Shown: positions 17,300 to 26,626, counted from the first letter of the stretch. The stretch is 64,000 bases of DNA from JAVBKX01 sp031553835 (GCA_031553835.1 JAVBKX010000031.1:1-64000), one strand, 5' to 3'. The notes: generated by a model from the sequence alone, not told the origin. Made by a program: numbers and translations.

Positions 17300-17917
17300 T
17301 TAATGTCCAGTAGGCATTTCGGGAACTCCCGCTTTCAAACTGGTGATCAGATTGTACCTATTCTCGCGCATTTCCTGAAGAGAATTCATCACACCCTTTA
17401 TCACGGGGTATGGCGTTTCTTTGTCGGCCTTGATAGCAATAACCAGGTTGGGATTTACCTCTTTGGCATATTTTACCCAACGTTTGAACTGATTATCGAT
17501 GGAATCATTAGGAATCCCCAATGTCTTCAGCACTTCATCCTGTTTTTCGATTGACATTCCAAGATATTCTTTCATAGCTTGTACACGGCAACCAAAAGAA
17601 GGCGCTAATCTGAATTTGGCTAATTCCTCATTTGAAAATACAATATTGTAGTCCTCGCCTACCCTCTGTAATGTTGGTATTCTATCTTCCTGATCAAGAC
17701 TCATAAAAATTTTTCCGGTAGGCTCCACCAAAATGGACAGCACATTTGTATCCGGGATTTTTATTTCCAAAACGGACCCGGGTGTTACCACCTGAACCGG
17801 CTCTTTCTTGATAAAAGTTGAAGTAAGCATAAAGAAGGTAAGCAAAAGTACAGTAACGTCACTCATCGCCGTCATGTCGATGAATGTACTCTTTCTTTTG
17901 ACTTTTACTTTTGGCAT
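17300..17917 (-). CDS. exbD: ExbD-type biopolymer transporter, first copy
   Basis: 205 residues. N-terminal Lys/Arg-rich segment, then a transmembrane helix containing Met-Thr-Ala-Met-Ser-Asp-Val-Thr-Val-Leu, with the conserved Asp near residue 19, and a periplasmic domain. It differs clearly from the second copy, so the two probably form a mixed or two-part stator rather than a recent duplication. It lies 23 bp after exbB in the same direction. Confidence 0.9.
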   Translation of the reverse strand: MPKVKVKRKSTFIDMTAMSDVTVLLLTFFMLTSTFIKKEPVQVVTPGSVLEIKIPDTNVLSILVEPTGKIFMSLDQEDRIPTLQRVGEDYNIVFSNEELAKFRLAPSFGCRVQAMKEYLGMSIEKQDEVLKTLGIPNDSIDNQFKRWVKYAKEVNPNLVIAIKADKETPYPVIKGVMNSLQEMRENRYNLITSLKAGVPEMPTGH

Positions 17918-17940
17918 ATTTTAAAACCCTTCTTTTAAAA

Positions 17941-18750
17941 TTATCTGTGTTTTTCAGCGTAAGTTTGTACAATGGAGAAGCCCATTTCATCAATAGCATA
18001 AGTCATGTTATCGATTTTACCGGTAAAGAAGCTATAAGTAATGATAGCCAACGCACCGGTTGCGATACCTAATGCAGTATTGATCAACGCTTCGGAAATA
18101 CCGGTTGCCAAAGCTACTGAGTCCGGAGCTCCTGCGTTTGCCAAAGCCGAGAACGAACGGATCATCCCAAGTACTGTACCTAACAGACCAAACAAAGTAC
18201 CCAAAGTAGAAATCGCAGCAATTACCGGAAGATTTTGTTCCATAGTCGGCAATTCCAATGCGGTAGCTTCTTCGATATCTTTTTGAATACCCAATAATTT
18301 TTGTTCTTTAGTCAATTCTTCATTCGACACTTCCATGTCTTCGTATTTTTTCAAACCTGCGCTAATAACTGCTGCCACAGATCCTTTTTGTTTTGAACAA
18401 AGAGCGTCAGCACCTTTAATGTCGCCATTTTCCAATTTGTGTTTTACATTGGCTACGAAATCAATCAGGTTGCCTTTACCTTTAGCTTTTGTCAAAGCGA
18501 TAAAGCGTTCGATACTCAATGCTAATACGGTTAACAACAGGGTAAGAACGATAACAACGTTCGGCCCACCTTTGTAAATCAAGGCTAATGTATCTCCGGG
18601 CAGTGGGTGATTGTTGGGGTCATTATTGACAAAGCGAGAAGGACTCCCAAATACGAAAAACCACAAACAAAATCCAATAATGGCACATACCAATACTACC
18701 AATCCGGCGGATACGCCACGAGATCTTCCTTTAATCTTTTTTGCTTCCAT
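17941..18750 (-). CDS. exbB: ExbB/TolQ/MotA family proton channel
   Basis: 269 residues with an N-terminal transmembrane segment (about 15-35), a second one (about 58-80), a cytoplasmic region, and the MotA/TolQ/ExbB core with two helices near 165-190 and 210-235. The Ala-Ile-Ser-Thr-Leu-Gly-Thr-Leu-Phe-Gly-Leu-Leu-Gly-Thr-Val segment is the family signature. First gene of the Ton cluster and preceded by a well-formed promoter. It forms the channel that couples proton flow to TonB. Confidence 0.93.
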   Translation of the reverse strand: MEAKKIKGRSRGVSAGLVVLVCAIIGFCLWFFVFGSPSRFVNNDPNNHPLPGDTLALIYKGGPNVVIVLTLLLTVLALSIERFIALTKAKGKGNLIDFVANVKHKLENGDIKGADALCSKQKGSVAAVISAGLKKYEDMEVSNEELTKEQKLLGIQKDIEEATALELPTMEQNLPVIAAISTLGTLFGLLGTVLGMIRSFSALANAGAPDSVALATGISEALINTALGIATGALAIITYSFFTGKIDNMTYAIDEMGFSIVQTYAEKHR

Positions 18751-18830
18751 AAATTCTAATGTATTTGTTTTAAATGAATAAATTTAAGTTTATTTATTAT
18801 TTTATTTATATTTTCCAATTAAAAATCTTT

Positions 18831-18860
18831 CAAAGTTAGCCTTTTCTTTATTTTTTGCAA
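18831..18860 (-). promoter_or_regulatory. Promoter of the exbB cluster
   Basis: On the minus strand TTG (18858-18860), a 19-bp spacer and TAACTTTG (18831-18838) match the Bacteroidetes housekeeping promoter (TTTG, 19-20 bp, TAnnTTTG). The leader to the exbB ATG would be about 75 bases and is very A/T-rich. The rest of the 18751-19021 gap shows nothing else that I can name. Confidence 0.7.
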
Positions 18861-19021
18861 TTATTTCCGGCGAAAAATTTTGTTACATAATTTTCCCAAA
18901 CCTTAAATAAATCATCTAATCAGCTGCGAATCAACAGGCTATCTCTAAATACAAAAAAATGATAATTTTTTAAAAAGCGATGAATTTTCAATCCAAGCGA
19001 GCCATTTTGTAATAATGGCGA

Positions 19022-20449
19022 TCACAGGCCAATACTGATCGTGCCGGTATATTCATAGATGCAACTGATAAAGCCAAGAACAAATATGCCTATGGTGCAT
19101 AAAATCAAGCTGGCACGATTATATCCATCGGTAGTGAAACGACCAACGGCATCAGGCTCTTGTTCGAATATAAACATGGATTTGATAATCAGCAGGTAAT
19201 AATATAAAGAAATGACTGTATTTAATAATGCAATAAATACTAACAAGAACTCGCCCTGGTCTGCGGCTGCCATAAAAACAAAAACTTTACTGAAAAAACC
19301 GGCAAACGGAGGAATGCCTCCTAAAGAGAAAACTGCGAGCATCATTACAAAACTCAACTTTGGATTCGATTTGTATAATCCGTTAAATGCCGAAATCAAG
19401 GTATTGCCTTTTGATTGGTTTTCAACAGCCGAAATAACTCCGAAGGCCGCCAGGTTAGAAAATACATATACTAAGACATAAAAAACAACCGCCGTCATGC
19501 CCTGCGCCGTTCCGGCGATAATACCCAACAATAGATATCCGGCCTGGGAAATCGAAGAAAAGGCAAAAAATCGCTTGATATCTTTTTGTCGAACAGCAAA
19601 CAGATTACCTAAAGTAATGGTTACGACTGACAACCACCATAAAATGTGATGCCATACGACTTCGATATGTCCGAATACCTTATATAATGCAAAAATCAAA
19701 GCGAATGCCGCCGCTCCTTTCGACACAACAGACAAATAAGCAGTAACGCTTGTAGGCGCCCCCTCATATACATCGGCTGTCCACAAATGGAATGGGACCA
19801 ACGATAGCTTGAAAGCCAAACCGGAGAAAAAGAAGACAAATCCTAAAACAGTTAACGGTGCTTGCACTATTTGAAGCGTCATATCAGAGAAATACATAGT
19901 CCCTGTAACACCATACAAAAACGACAAACCAAACAACATGATTCCGGACGACAATGCAGACACAAGAATATATTTAACGCCTGCTTCTGCCGATTTTTCT
20001 TTATACTTATTGAATGCTGCCAAACAGGCTAATGGAAGCGACGCCGTTTCCATACCAATATATAGCATCATAAAATTATTAGCAGAAACCATTAAATACA
20101 TACCCAATAATGTAACTAAGGTAACGGTGAAAAATTCTCCGCGTTTATGTACTGTCTCTGCAGATTTCAGCCAACCAGCCGTTTGAAGAAATACCAATAA
20201 GGTAGCAATATTCAGGATATTCTTCATCCATATCGTCATGTGCGAACTCACATACATTCCGCCAAATGCTTCGCCGGTAGAGGCTGGTAAAAATCCAGCC
20301 ACCGTATGTAAGGCAAATAATCCGCAAGCCACCGGTTGAAACCATTGTTTTCCTTTTTCAGAACAGAAAACATCATAAAGAAACAAGATGACGAACACTG
20401 CCATCAAACTCATTTCCTGTTGCATTAGTAAAAAATTACTGAAATTCAT
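19022..20449 (-). CDS. nuoN: NADH-quinone oxidoreductase subunit N
   Basis: 475-residue antiporter-like membrane subunit of complex I with about 14 transmembrane segments. The family signatures are visible: the Glu of Tyr-Ile-Gly-Met-Glu near residue 130, Lys in Ala-Phe-Lys-Leu-Ser and Pro-Phe-His-Leu-Trp-X-X-Asp-Val-Tyr-Glu-Gly-Ala near 215-235. It takes part in proton pumping. Last gene of the operon. The spacer to nuoM holds an inverted repeat of ATG-spaced short units. Confidence 0.95.
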   Translation of the reverse strand: MNFSNFLLMQQEMSLMAVFVILFLYDVFCSEKGKQWFQPVACGLFALHTVAGFLPASTGEAFGGMYVSSHMTIWMKNILNIATLLVFLQTAGWLKSAETVHKRGEFFTVTLVTLLGMYLMVSANNFMMLYIGMETASLPLACLAAFNKYKEKSAEAGVKYILVSALSSGIMLFGLSFLYGVTGTMYFSDMTLQIVQAPLTVLGFVFFFSGLAFKLSLVPFHLWTADVYEGAPTSVTAYLSVVSKGAAAFALIFALYKVFGHIEVVWHHILWWLSVVTITLGNLFAVRQKDIKRFFAFSSISQAGYLLLGIIAGTAQGMTAVVFYVLVYVFSNLAAFGVISAVENQSKGNTLISAFNGLYKSNPKLSFVMMLAVFSLGGIPPFAGFFSKVFVFMAAADQGEFLLVFIALLNTVISLYYYLLIIKSMFIFEQEPDAVGRFTTDGYNRASLILCTIGIFVLGFISCIYEYTGTISIGL

Positions 20450-20464
20450 CTTTTAAGAATTAAA

Positions 20465-20541
20465 GAATGACAGGAATGGAAAAATGAAAAAAATGTCTTG
20501 TATAATTTCTTTCGTTATCTCCATTTCTTCATTATTTCATT
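20465..20541. repeat. Inverted short-unit repeat, nuoN/nuoM spacer
   Basis: Left arm has four ATG-containing A-rich units at 20467, 20476, 20484 and 20493 (spacing 9, 8, 9). The right arm has the complement CAT at 20522, 20530 and 20538 (spacing 8, 8). The arms pair imperfectly around a loop of about 25 bases. It fills the spacer to within a few bases of both genes. Confidence 0.6.
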
Positions 20542-22023
20542 TTATATAATCGCCAGTTTCGCAATAATAGGCATTACACTCTCGCTAATCAATTCTGATA
20601 TGCCAAAAGGATACATTCCCATAGCTGTTATAGCTGCTATTAAGCCGACAGCGGATATTTTTTCATACCAGGCTGCGTCGGGCAATCCAATGTGATGATC
20701 GTCCTGAACCGGACCATATAATATTTTTCCGACTGTACGTAAAATGTACACTGCTGTAATGACAATCGAGCAACAAGCTGCTATAGTCAATACCCGGTGA
20801 AACATATCCGCATGTTGGAAAGATCCGACAAAAATAGTCATCTCGGCCACAAATCCGCTCAAGCCGGGAAGACCTAATGAAGCCAAACCGGCAAGTACAT
20901 AACAGACTGATGCAAAGGGCATAATTTTCATTAACCCGCCCATTTCCCGAATATCTCGAGTATGCGTACGACCATAAATCAAGCCGATTAAGGCAAAGAA
21001 TAAGGCTGTCATCAAGCCGTGGGACAACATTTGCATAACCGCTCCGGTCATCGCAGTCTGATTCATCATCAACAAAGCAAAAAGCACTAAACCGCAGTGA
21101 CTCACAGACGAATAGGCGTTGATGTATTTCAAGTCGGTTTGTACCACTGCGCTAAATGCACCGTAAACAACACTTATTCCCGTCAGAATCAAGAAAATCC
21201 ACCCCAAATCATGGGCTGCTTCGGGCATAAGGTACATGGCCACACGGAAACATCCATATCCTCCTAATTTCATTAATACCCCGGCATGCAACATGGATAC
21301 AGCCGTAGGTGCCGAAGCATGACCGTCGGGCGACCAGGTATGGAACGGGAATAACGCTCCCAAGACACCAAAACCAAGAAAAGTAGCCGGAAAAATCCAA
21401 TATTGATGCTCAACCGGAATATGTAAATGATTCGCTATCTCCAACAAATTCATGGAAGAATGCCCGGAAGTATAATAAATTCCCAAAATGCCTATCAACA
21501 AGAAAGCCGAACCTCCCATCAACATGAGGGTTAATTTCATCGCAGAATATTCTTTTCTACCGGTTCCCCAAAGTCCAATCAACAAATACATCGGTATCAA
21601 TGCTACTTCGTAAAACAAGAACATGGTAAATAAGTCAATGGAAATGAAAAATCCGAATACTCCTATTGAAAGCAGGCAGTACCAAAGGAAAAATTCTTTA
21701 GCCATATTCATGTTCCAGGATGAAAAGACTCCGGTAAAAACAATAATAGCCGAAAGCACAAGCATCGCTACCGAAATGCCATCCACTCCTACTGCATAAG
21801 CGATATTCAATGGTTTATACCATATTATACTGGATTGAAATAACATCTGAGCATCCGAAACTGCACGTTCCTGAACAAACATAACAGTCAATATTCCGGC
21901 CAAAACCAACAATACAGATGCACCTGTAACCATCACAGTTCTGATTTGTTGCATATTTTTTGATACAAACAAACACAGGATCATCAATACTGGAACTAAT
22001 ACAAATAATGATAGAATATTCAT
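20542..22023 (-). CDS. nuoM: NADH-quinone oxidoreductase subunit M
   Basis: 493 residues, antiporter-like membrane subunit with about 14 transmembrane segments. Phe-Tyr-Glu-Val-Ala-Leu-Ile-Pro-Met-Tyr (about 136-145) carries the conserved Glu of the proton channel, and Phe-Pro-Phe-His-Thr-Trp-X-Pro-Asp-Gly-His (about 225-235) is the NuoM signature. It pumps protons as part of complex I. Inverted repeats lie on both sides in the spacers to nuoN and nuoL. Confidence 0.95.
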   Translation of the reverse strand: MNILSLFVLVPVLMILCLFVSKNMQQIRTVMVTGASVLLVLAGILTVMFVQERAVSDAQMLFQSSIIWYKPLNIAYAVGVDGISVAMLVLSAIIVFTGVFSSWNMNMAKEFFLWYCLLSIGVFGFFISIDLFTMFLFYEVALIPMYLLIGLWGTGRKEYSAMKLTLMLMGGSAFLLIGILGIYYTSGHSSMNLLEIANHLHIPVEHQYWIFPATFLGFGVLGALFPFHTWSPDGHASAPTAVSMLHAGVLMKLGGYGCFRVAMYLMPEAAHDLGWIFLILTGISVVYGAFSAVVQTDLKYINAYSSVSHCGLVLFALLMMNQTAMTGAVMQMLSHGLMTALFFALIGLIYGRTHTRDIREMGGLMKIMPFASVCYVLAGLASLGLPGLSGFVAEMTIFVGSFQHADMFHRVLTIAACCSIVITAVYILRTVGKILYGPVQDDHHIGLPDAAWYEKISAVGLIAAITAMGMYPFGISELISESVMPIIAKLAII

Positions 22024-22040
22024 ACTATTTTTGAATTAAA

Positions 22041-22122
22041 AAATAAAGAAAATGAAAAAATGAAGAAAATATTTTTCGAATTCCCATTTGTTTCACGCTT
22101 TCATTATTTTCATTGCTTTCAT
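22041..22122. repeat. Inverted short-unit repeat, nuoM/nuoL spacer
   Basis: Left arm is made of GAAAATGAA-like units (about 22043-22070). The right arm (22084-22122) is made of the complement, with TTTCATT units spaced about 9 bp. It is the same kind of A-rich unit as in the nuoN/nuoM spacer, and the two spacers are the only places in the window with this unit. Confidence 0.6.
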
Positions 22123-24039
22123 TTATAAAAACAGCGACAGCGCCGCAATCACAATCGAACCAATCACAAACACCCAGGCATACAACTGTACCTGACCTGA
22201 TTGTAATCCTTTAATAACGGAGGATGTTTTTTGAGTTGTCCAGGCCAAACCATCCATAGATGCATCGATAACATGACGGTCAAACCACGCAATGGGCATA
22301 CAGATCAGCTTGAAAATAAAACTTTTAGTAATAAACATCCAAATTTCATCCAAATAAAATTTGTTAACAGTAGCTGTATATAATCCGCCCAACGATTTTG
22401 CCATTTGAGCAGGTTTTTCACTCCCTTTAGCATACAGCAAGAATGCCGCTGTAATTCCAATCACTGCCACTCCGATTCCCATACCCGCAATCGACCAATC
22501 GATATGCGCTTCGAAAGGCATATTATCACTGCTTATCAATTCCGGAAAATGAATAAAGCCGGTAGTACAGGATAAAACAGCCAGGAAAATCAAAGGCATC
22601 GCCATAGCCCACCCTGATTCGTGGGGCTTGTGATGTGAATCATATTCTTTGGCTTTTCCCCAGAAAATATTGAAATATAAACGGAACATATAGAAAGCGG
22701 TCAATCCCGCTACAACCCACAGTGTCCAGAAAATAACAGGATCATGATGATGCGCTGCTGCCAACATTTCGTCTTTACTGAAAAATCCGGAGAAAGGAGG
22801 AATCCCGGCAATAGCCAAACATGCAATCAAAAATGTCCAGCTTGAAATAGGCATGTATTTGTGTAAGCGTCCCATGTCTTTCATTTCGTTGCTGTGAACA
22901 GCATGAATGACCGAACCGGCGCCTAAGAATAGTAAAGCTTTGAAGAATGCATGGGTAAATAAGTGAAACATGGATGCCATATAACCTAAACCATCATGCC
23001 CGCCAAAACCGGAAACACCCAAGGCCACCATCATATATGCAATCTGCGAAATAGTTGAAAAAGCGAGCACTCGTTTTATATCGGTCTGTGTAATAGCAAT
23101 AACAGCTGCAAATAAAGCGGTAAAAGCTCCAATATAGGCTATCATCGTAAGCACTTCAGGCGCTGCAAAGATATAAACCGGGAACAAACGAGCCACCAAA
23201 TATACGCCGGCTACAACCATCGTAGCAGCGTGGATCAAAGCCGAAACAGGCGTAGGGCCCTCCATCGCATCGGGCAACCAAATGTGCAACGGAAACATGG
23301 CCGATTTTCCGGCTCCGCCCATAAATATCAAAGCCATAGCCCAGGAAGCTACCGACAATCCCATAAAAGACAGACCGGTTGTTGACGTAACTACTAATCC
23401 GGCGTTATCAGCGGTTAAACTTCCAAAATCAAATGTTCCGCTATAATAGGATAAAATTAAAATTCCCACTAAAAAGCCTAAATCCGCAAAGCGGGTAACG
23501 ATAAATGCTTTTTTGGATGCCGCCACAGCCGATGGTTTGGTATAATAAAACCCGATAAGAGAATAGGATGAAACCCCTACCAATTCCCAAAAAATATACA
23601 TTTGGAAAATATTGGTCGCGACCACCAATCCCAACATCGAAAAACTAAATAAAGAAAGAAAGGCGTAATAACGTTGAAAACCTTTTTCTCCATGCATGTA
23701 GCCCAAACTGTAAATGTGTACCATCAATGAAACGGTAGTTATCACCACCAGCATCATCACGGAAATCGGATCCAGTAAAATTCCTAAATCAATGTGCAAT
23801 TTTTCAGTAAAACGAAGCCATTCGAAAGAATAGGGAATAACTTCCTGAAACCCTCCATTCACCTTCCCCATCGTTCCAAAATACTGGAAAGCGACACAAT
23901 AAGAAAGAACTGTGGCACAAGCCATCCCTAATGTTCCGATAATGCCGGCAACATTCGGCTTCATTTTACTTCCGAATAAACCCAGTATTAAGAAAAGAAA
24001 AAAGGGAGCGACGACTATTAATAAGCTATATTCCATCAT
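22123..24039 (-). CDS. nuoL: NADH-quinone oxidoreductase subunit L
   Basis: 638 residues, the largest antiporter-like subunit, with the lateral amphipathic helix region at the C-terminus. Signatures: Phe-Trp-Glu-Leu-Val-Gly-Val-Ser-Ser-Tyr (about 150-160), and Pro-Leu-His-Ile-Trp-Leu-Pro-Asp-Ala-Met-Glu-Gly-Pro-Thr-Pro-Val-Ser-Ala-Leu (about 246-264). Full length. Its ATG-ATG start overlaps the nuoK stop by 4 bp, so the two are translationally coupled. Confidence 0.95.
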   Translation of the reverse strand: MMEYSLLIVVAPFFLFLILGLFGSKMKPNVAGIIGTLGMACATVLSYCVAFQYFGTMGKVNGGFQEVIPYSFEWLRFTEKLHIDLGILLDPISVMMLVVITTVSLMVHIYSLGYMHGEKGFQRYYAFLSLFSFSMLGLVVATNIFQMYIFWELVGVSSYSLIGFYYTKPSAVAASKKAFIVTRFADLGFLVGILILSYYSGTFDFGSLTADNAGLVVTSTTGLSFMGLSVASWAMALIFMGGAGKSAMFPLHIWLPDAMEGPTPVSALIHAATMVVAGVYLVARLFPVYIFAAPEVLTMIAYIGAFTALFAAVIAITQTDIKRVLAFSTISQIAYMMVALGVSGFGGHDGLGYMASMFHLFTHAFFKALLFLGAGSVIHAVHSNEMKDMGRLHKYMPISSWTFLIACLAIAGIPPFSGFFSKDEMLAAAHHHDPVIFWTLWVVAGLTAFYMFRLYFNIFWGKAKEYDSHHKPHESGWAMAMPLIFLAVLSCTTGFIHFPELISSDNMPFEAHIDWSIAGMGIGVAVIGITAAFLLYAKGSEKPAQMAKSLGGLYTATVNKFYLDEIWMFITKSFIFKLICMPIAWFDRHVIDASMDGLAWTTQKTSSVIKGLQSGQVQLYAWVFVIGSIVIAALSLFL

Positions 24040-24344
24040 TCTTTCATTTTATTCATTTTCCGTACATTAATATTCCCTATTGCCCGGTAAGCATTGATAA
24101 TGATAGCCAATGCAACCGCTGTTTCCGCAGCCGTAATAGCGATACCAAACAAGGTAAAAAACATCCCTTCCAACTGCCCGGGATACAAATAACGGTTGAA
24201 CACTGCAAAATTAATTTCCACTGCATTCAAAATCAATTCCAGCGAAATCAATATGGCAATCATGTTCTTCCTCGAAATGAATCCGTAGATTCCGATGAAA
24301 AACATCAGCGTACTGATTATCAAATAATGTTCCATTTGTATCAT
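24036..24344 (-). CDS. nuoK: NADH-quinone oxidoreductase subunit K
   Basis: 102 residues, three transmembrane helices. The conserved Glu residues of NuoK are seen in Leu-Glu-Leu-Ile-Leu-Asn-Ala-Val-Glu (helix 2) and Ala-Ala-Glu-Thr-Ala-Val-Ala-Leu (helix 3); they form part of the central proton path. The start may instead be the Met at 24335. Overlaps nuoL; separated from nuoJ by 47 bp. Confidence 0.94.
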   Translation of the reverse strand: MIQMEHYLIISTLMFFIGIYGFISRKNMIAILISLELILNAVEINFAVFNRYLYPGQLEGMFFTLFGIAITAAETAVALAIIINAYRAIGNINVRKMNKMKE

Positions 24345-24357
24345 AACTACATATAAG

Positions 24358-24390
24358 TTAACGTTATGGCATAAATCGCCAATAACGTAA
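24358..24390. repeat. Inverted repeat in the nuoK/nuoJ spacer
   Basis: TTAACGTTATGGC (24358-24370) and GCCAATAACGTAA (24378-24390) pair with few mismatches around a 7-base loop. Its arms are not built of repeated units, unlike the other nuo spacer repeats, but it also fills the spacer and ends one base before the nuoJ stop. Confidence 0.6.
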
Positions 24391-24391
24391 T

Positions 24392-24910
24392 TTATCTTTT
24401 CCTTGCTATTAAAATCCCTCCGACAATACAGGCCAATAAGAGGACGCTCAATATCTCAAATGGTAATAAGTACTGATATTTTTCCGTCCCAATCAAAGCA
24501 TGCCCTATTACTTTCATACTCAATTCCTGATCTCCTGCAATCGTAGGATTACCTTCATATATAAAGCGATGTTTCAATAAAGCAAAAGCCGTGACAGCCA
24601 CGCCAGCTACAGATGCCAATAAAGCCCATACAATTTTGCGCTTTCCATGAGGCTCTATATCATCGCCCTTATTACTGGTTAATAAAATAGCAAAAATAAA
24701 CAGAACTACAACCCCGCCTGCATATACCGAAATTTGCACTGCTGCCAGAAAATGGTAATTCAATAAAAGATAAAGTCCTGCCGTTCCGATCAACACAAAC
24801 AGCAGATAAGTAGCTGCCCGAAGAATTTTTTTGGATGTGACAGCCATTAATGACATCACGATAATAAAAACCGACAAGGCATAAAAAATAATTTGATCAG
24901 CTAATTCCAT
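24392..24910 (-). CDS. nuoJ: NADH-quinone oxidoreductase subunit J
   Basis: 172 residues, five transmembrane helices. The third contains the NuoJ signature Tyr-Ala-Gly-Gly-Val-Val-Val-Leu-Phe-Ile-Phe, including the pi-bulge glycine region that gates proton coupling in structures of complex I. Start and length are as in the family. It lies 20 bp after nuoI. Confidence 0.94.
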   Translation of the reverse strand: MELADQIIFYALSVFIIVMSLMAVTSKKILRAATYLLFVLIGTAGLYLLLNYHFLAAVQISVYAGGVVVLFIFAILLTSNKGDDIEPHGKRKIVWALLASVAGVAVTAFALLKHRFIYEGNPTIAGDQELSMKVIGHALIGTEKYQYLLPFEILSVLLLACIVGGILIARKR

Positions 24911-24930
24911 CCGGATTATTCTTATGATAA

Positions 24931-25407
24931 TTAATTCTTAACTTTTTTCTTCAGGCTCGATCCCTCATTGTTCAGCCGTTGATATAATTTTGAGCGCGAA
25001 AACACTGCGTGCTCAAAATTCTGCGACCATTCTATTGCATTTTGCGGACAGGTCTGTGTGCACAACGAACAGAAAGTACAACTGCCGATGTCATATAAAT
25101 AAACGTCCAGCGCTTTTTTCTCTTTTCCGGTTTCTTCATCCATTTCCATTTTACTGGTAATCTGAATGGTACCATTGGGACAATTATTCATGCAAATCAT
25201 ACATGCAGTACATTTATGTTGATTATTCTCATCATGAGGCATCACCAATTGGCCTCGCATACGCTCGGAAGGAAATACTTTCCCCCTGTTTTCCGGATAT
25301 TGCTCTGTCACTTTGGGACGAATAAAATTCAACATCGTAATATACATCCCCTGTAGCAGGCGAAAGATTCCGATGAATATGTTTGCAATATAACTTAACA
25401 ATTTCAT
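24931..25407 (-). CDS. nuoI: NADH-quinone oxidoreductase subunit I
   Basis: 158 residues from the ATG at 25407. Two 4Fe-4S motifs are visible: CTACMICMNNCP and CTFCSLCTQTCP, the ligands of clusters N6a and N6b on the path to quinone. The frame is open upstream to 25482 because it reads through an inverted repeat, giving 25 unrelated residues; family members begin near the chosen Met, so the upstream start is rejected. Confidence 0.94.
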   Translation of the reverse strand: MKLLSYIANIFIGIFRLLQGMYITMLNFIRPKVTEQYPENRGKVFPSERMRGQLVMPHDENNQHKCTACMICMNNCPNGTIQITSKMEMDEETGKEKKALDVYLYDIGSCTFCSLCTQTCPQNAIEWSQNFEHAVFSRSKLYQRLNNEGSSLKKKVKN

Positions 25408-25419
25408 ATTTTTATCTGA

Positions 25420-25482
25420 GTTACGAGTTGCAAGTTGCAAGTTACAAGAAAAGCTCGTCACTTGTAACTTGTCACTTGTCAC
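25420..25482. repeat. Heptamer-arm inverted repeat, nuoI/nuoH spacer
   Basis: Left arm: four consecutive 7-bp units, GTTACGA, GTTGCAA, GTTGCAA, GTTACAA (25420-25447). Right arm: CTCGTCA, CTTGTAA, CTTGTCA, CTTGTCA (25454-25481), the complement of GTGACAA-type units in the opposite order. The loop is about 6 bases. It fills the spacer between the nuoI start and the nuoH stop. Confidence 0.85.
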
Positions 25483-25486
25483 TAAT

Positions 25487-26548
25487 TTATATTACGCACA
25501 AGGCCATTAACACAATATTGATTAAGCCGATCGGCATTAAAATTTTCCATTCCAAATTTAACAGTTGGTCAATACGCAATCGAGGGAATGACCAACGTAC
25601 CCATAATGAAAGAAAAACACACAAGAATGTTTTTGCAAAAAACCACAATACCGGAGGTATAAAATCCATCACCTGGTTGAATGCTTCCCATCCGGGAATA
25701 TGTAAGGGCATCCAGCCGCCTAAGAACATTGTGGAAGCAATGGCGGCCACAATAAACATATTCAGGTATTCTGCAAGATAGAAAAATCCGAATTGAATTC
25801 CCGAATATTCGGTATGATAACCTGCGGTCAACTCCGATTCTGCTTCGGGAAGGTCAAATGGCCCCCGATTGGTTTCGGCATGACCGGCAATCAAATAAAT
25901 CAGAAATGCAATAAAAGCAGGAACGTGTCCTTTGAATATAAACCACATATCTGCCTGCTGAGCTACAATTTCCGACAATTGCATCGTACCCGACAAAACC
26001 ACTATGGCCAACAACGACAATCCGCAAGACAATTCATAACTGATCAATTGAGCGCCGCTTCGCATCGCACCGATCATTGTATATTTATTATTACTGGACC
26101 ATCCTGCCAGCAATATCCCGACTACTCCTAAGGAAGAAACGGCTAACAAATAAAAAACACCAACATTGAAATCAATTGCATGCAACCCTTTATCAAAAGG
26201 TAAAGCGCCAAACGTGCAAATAGAAGCAATAATCACCAAAAAGGAAGCGATTCGAAACAACATCGGGTCGGCACGATTTATCTTTATCAATTCTTTCAAC
26301 AGAATTTTAACCATATCGGCCACGCTTTGCAACAATCCGAAAGGGCCTACCCGTGTAGGACCAAGACGGCATTGGAAGAATGCACAGACCTTCCGTTCCA
26401 AATAGATGAGGATAAGCGCTAATACTGCATAAACTGCCAGGATTGCCACTCCTACAAGTACAAATTCGACAACCAATGCCCAACCTTCGCTCATCCACGA
26501 ACGAAGCAATTCGTCAATCCATTGGGTTACAGTGCTGAAATGAAACAT
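25487..26548 (-). CDS. nuoH: NADH-quinone oxidoreductase subunit H
   Basis: 353 residues, about eight transmembrane helices. It contains the Glu-Arg-Lys-X-X-X-X-X-Gln-X-Arg-X-Gly-Pro motif (about residues 50-65), the Arg-Gly-Pro-Phe-Asp-Leu-Pro-Glu-Ala-Glu-Ser-Glu-Leu motif (about 230-242) that lines the quinone entry and E-channel, and the Arg-Ile-Asp-Gln motif near the end. It joins the quinone site to the membrane arm. Heptamer-type inverted repeats lie on both sides. Confidence 0.95.
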   Translation of the reverse strand: MFHFSTVTQWIDELLRSWMSEGWALVVEFVLVGVAILAVYAVLALILIYLERKVCAFFQCRLGPTRVGPFGLLQSVADMVKILLKELIKINRADPMLFRIASFLVIIASICTFGALPFDKGLHAIDFNVGVFYLLAVSSLGVVGILLAGWSSNNKYTMIGAMRSGAQLISYELSCGLSLLAIVVLSGTMQLSEIVAQQADMWFIFKGHVPAFIAFLIYLIAGHAETNRGPFDLPEAESELTAGYHTEYSGIQFGFFYLAEYLNMFIVAAIASTMFLGGWMPLHIPGWEAFNQVMDFIPPVLWFFAKTFLCVFLSLWVRWSFPRLRIDQLLNLEWKILMPIGLINIVLMALCVI

Positions 26549-26558
26549 ATTTTTTTTA

Positions 26559-26622
26559 GTTACGAGTTACAAGTTACAAGTAACGAGTTTTTTTCTTGTA
26601 ACTCGTAACTTGTAACTTGTCA
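26559..26622. repeat. Heptamer-arm inverted repeat, nuoH/nuoCD spacer
   Basis: Left arm: GTTACGA, GTTACAA, GTTACAA, GTAACGA (26559-26586). Right arm: CTTGTAA, CTCGTAA, CTTGTAA, CTTGTCA (26595-26622). Same unit family, same orientation and nearly the same length as the repeat at 25420-25482, one gene away. Confidence 0.85.
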
Positions 26623-26626
26623 CTAT

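Noticed and set aside
25408..25482. 25-residue N-terminal extension of NuoI
   Set aside because: The residues come from the heptamer repeat in the spacer; NuoI proteins begin at the internal Met.
25420..26622. CRISPR array
   Set aside because: The units are 7 bp in direct tandem with no spacers and are inverted around a loop; no cas genes are in the window.
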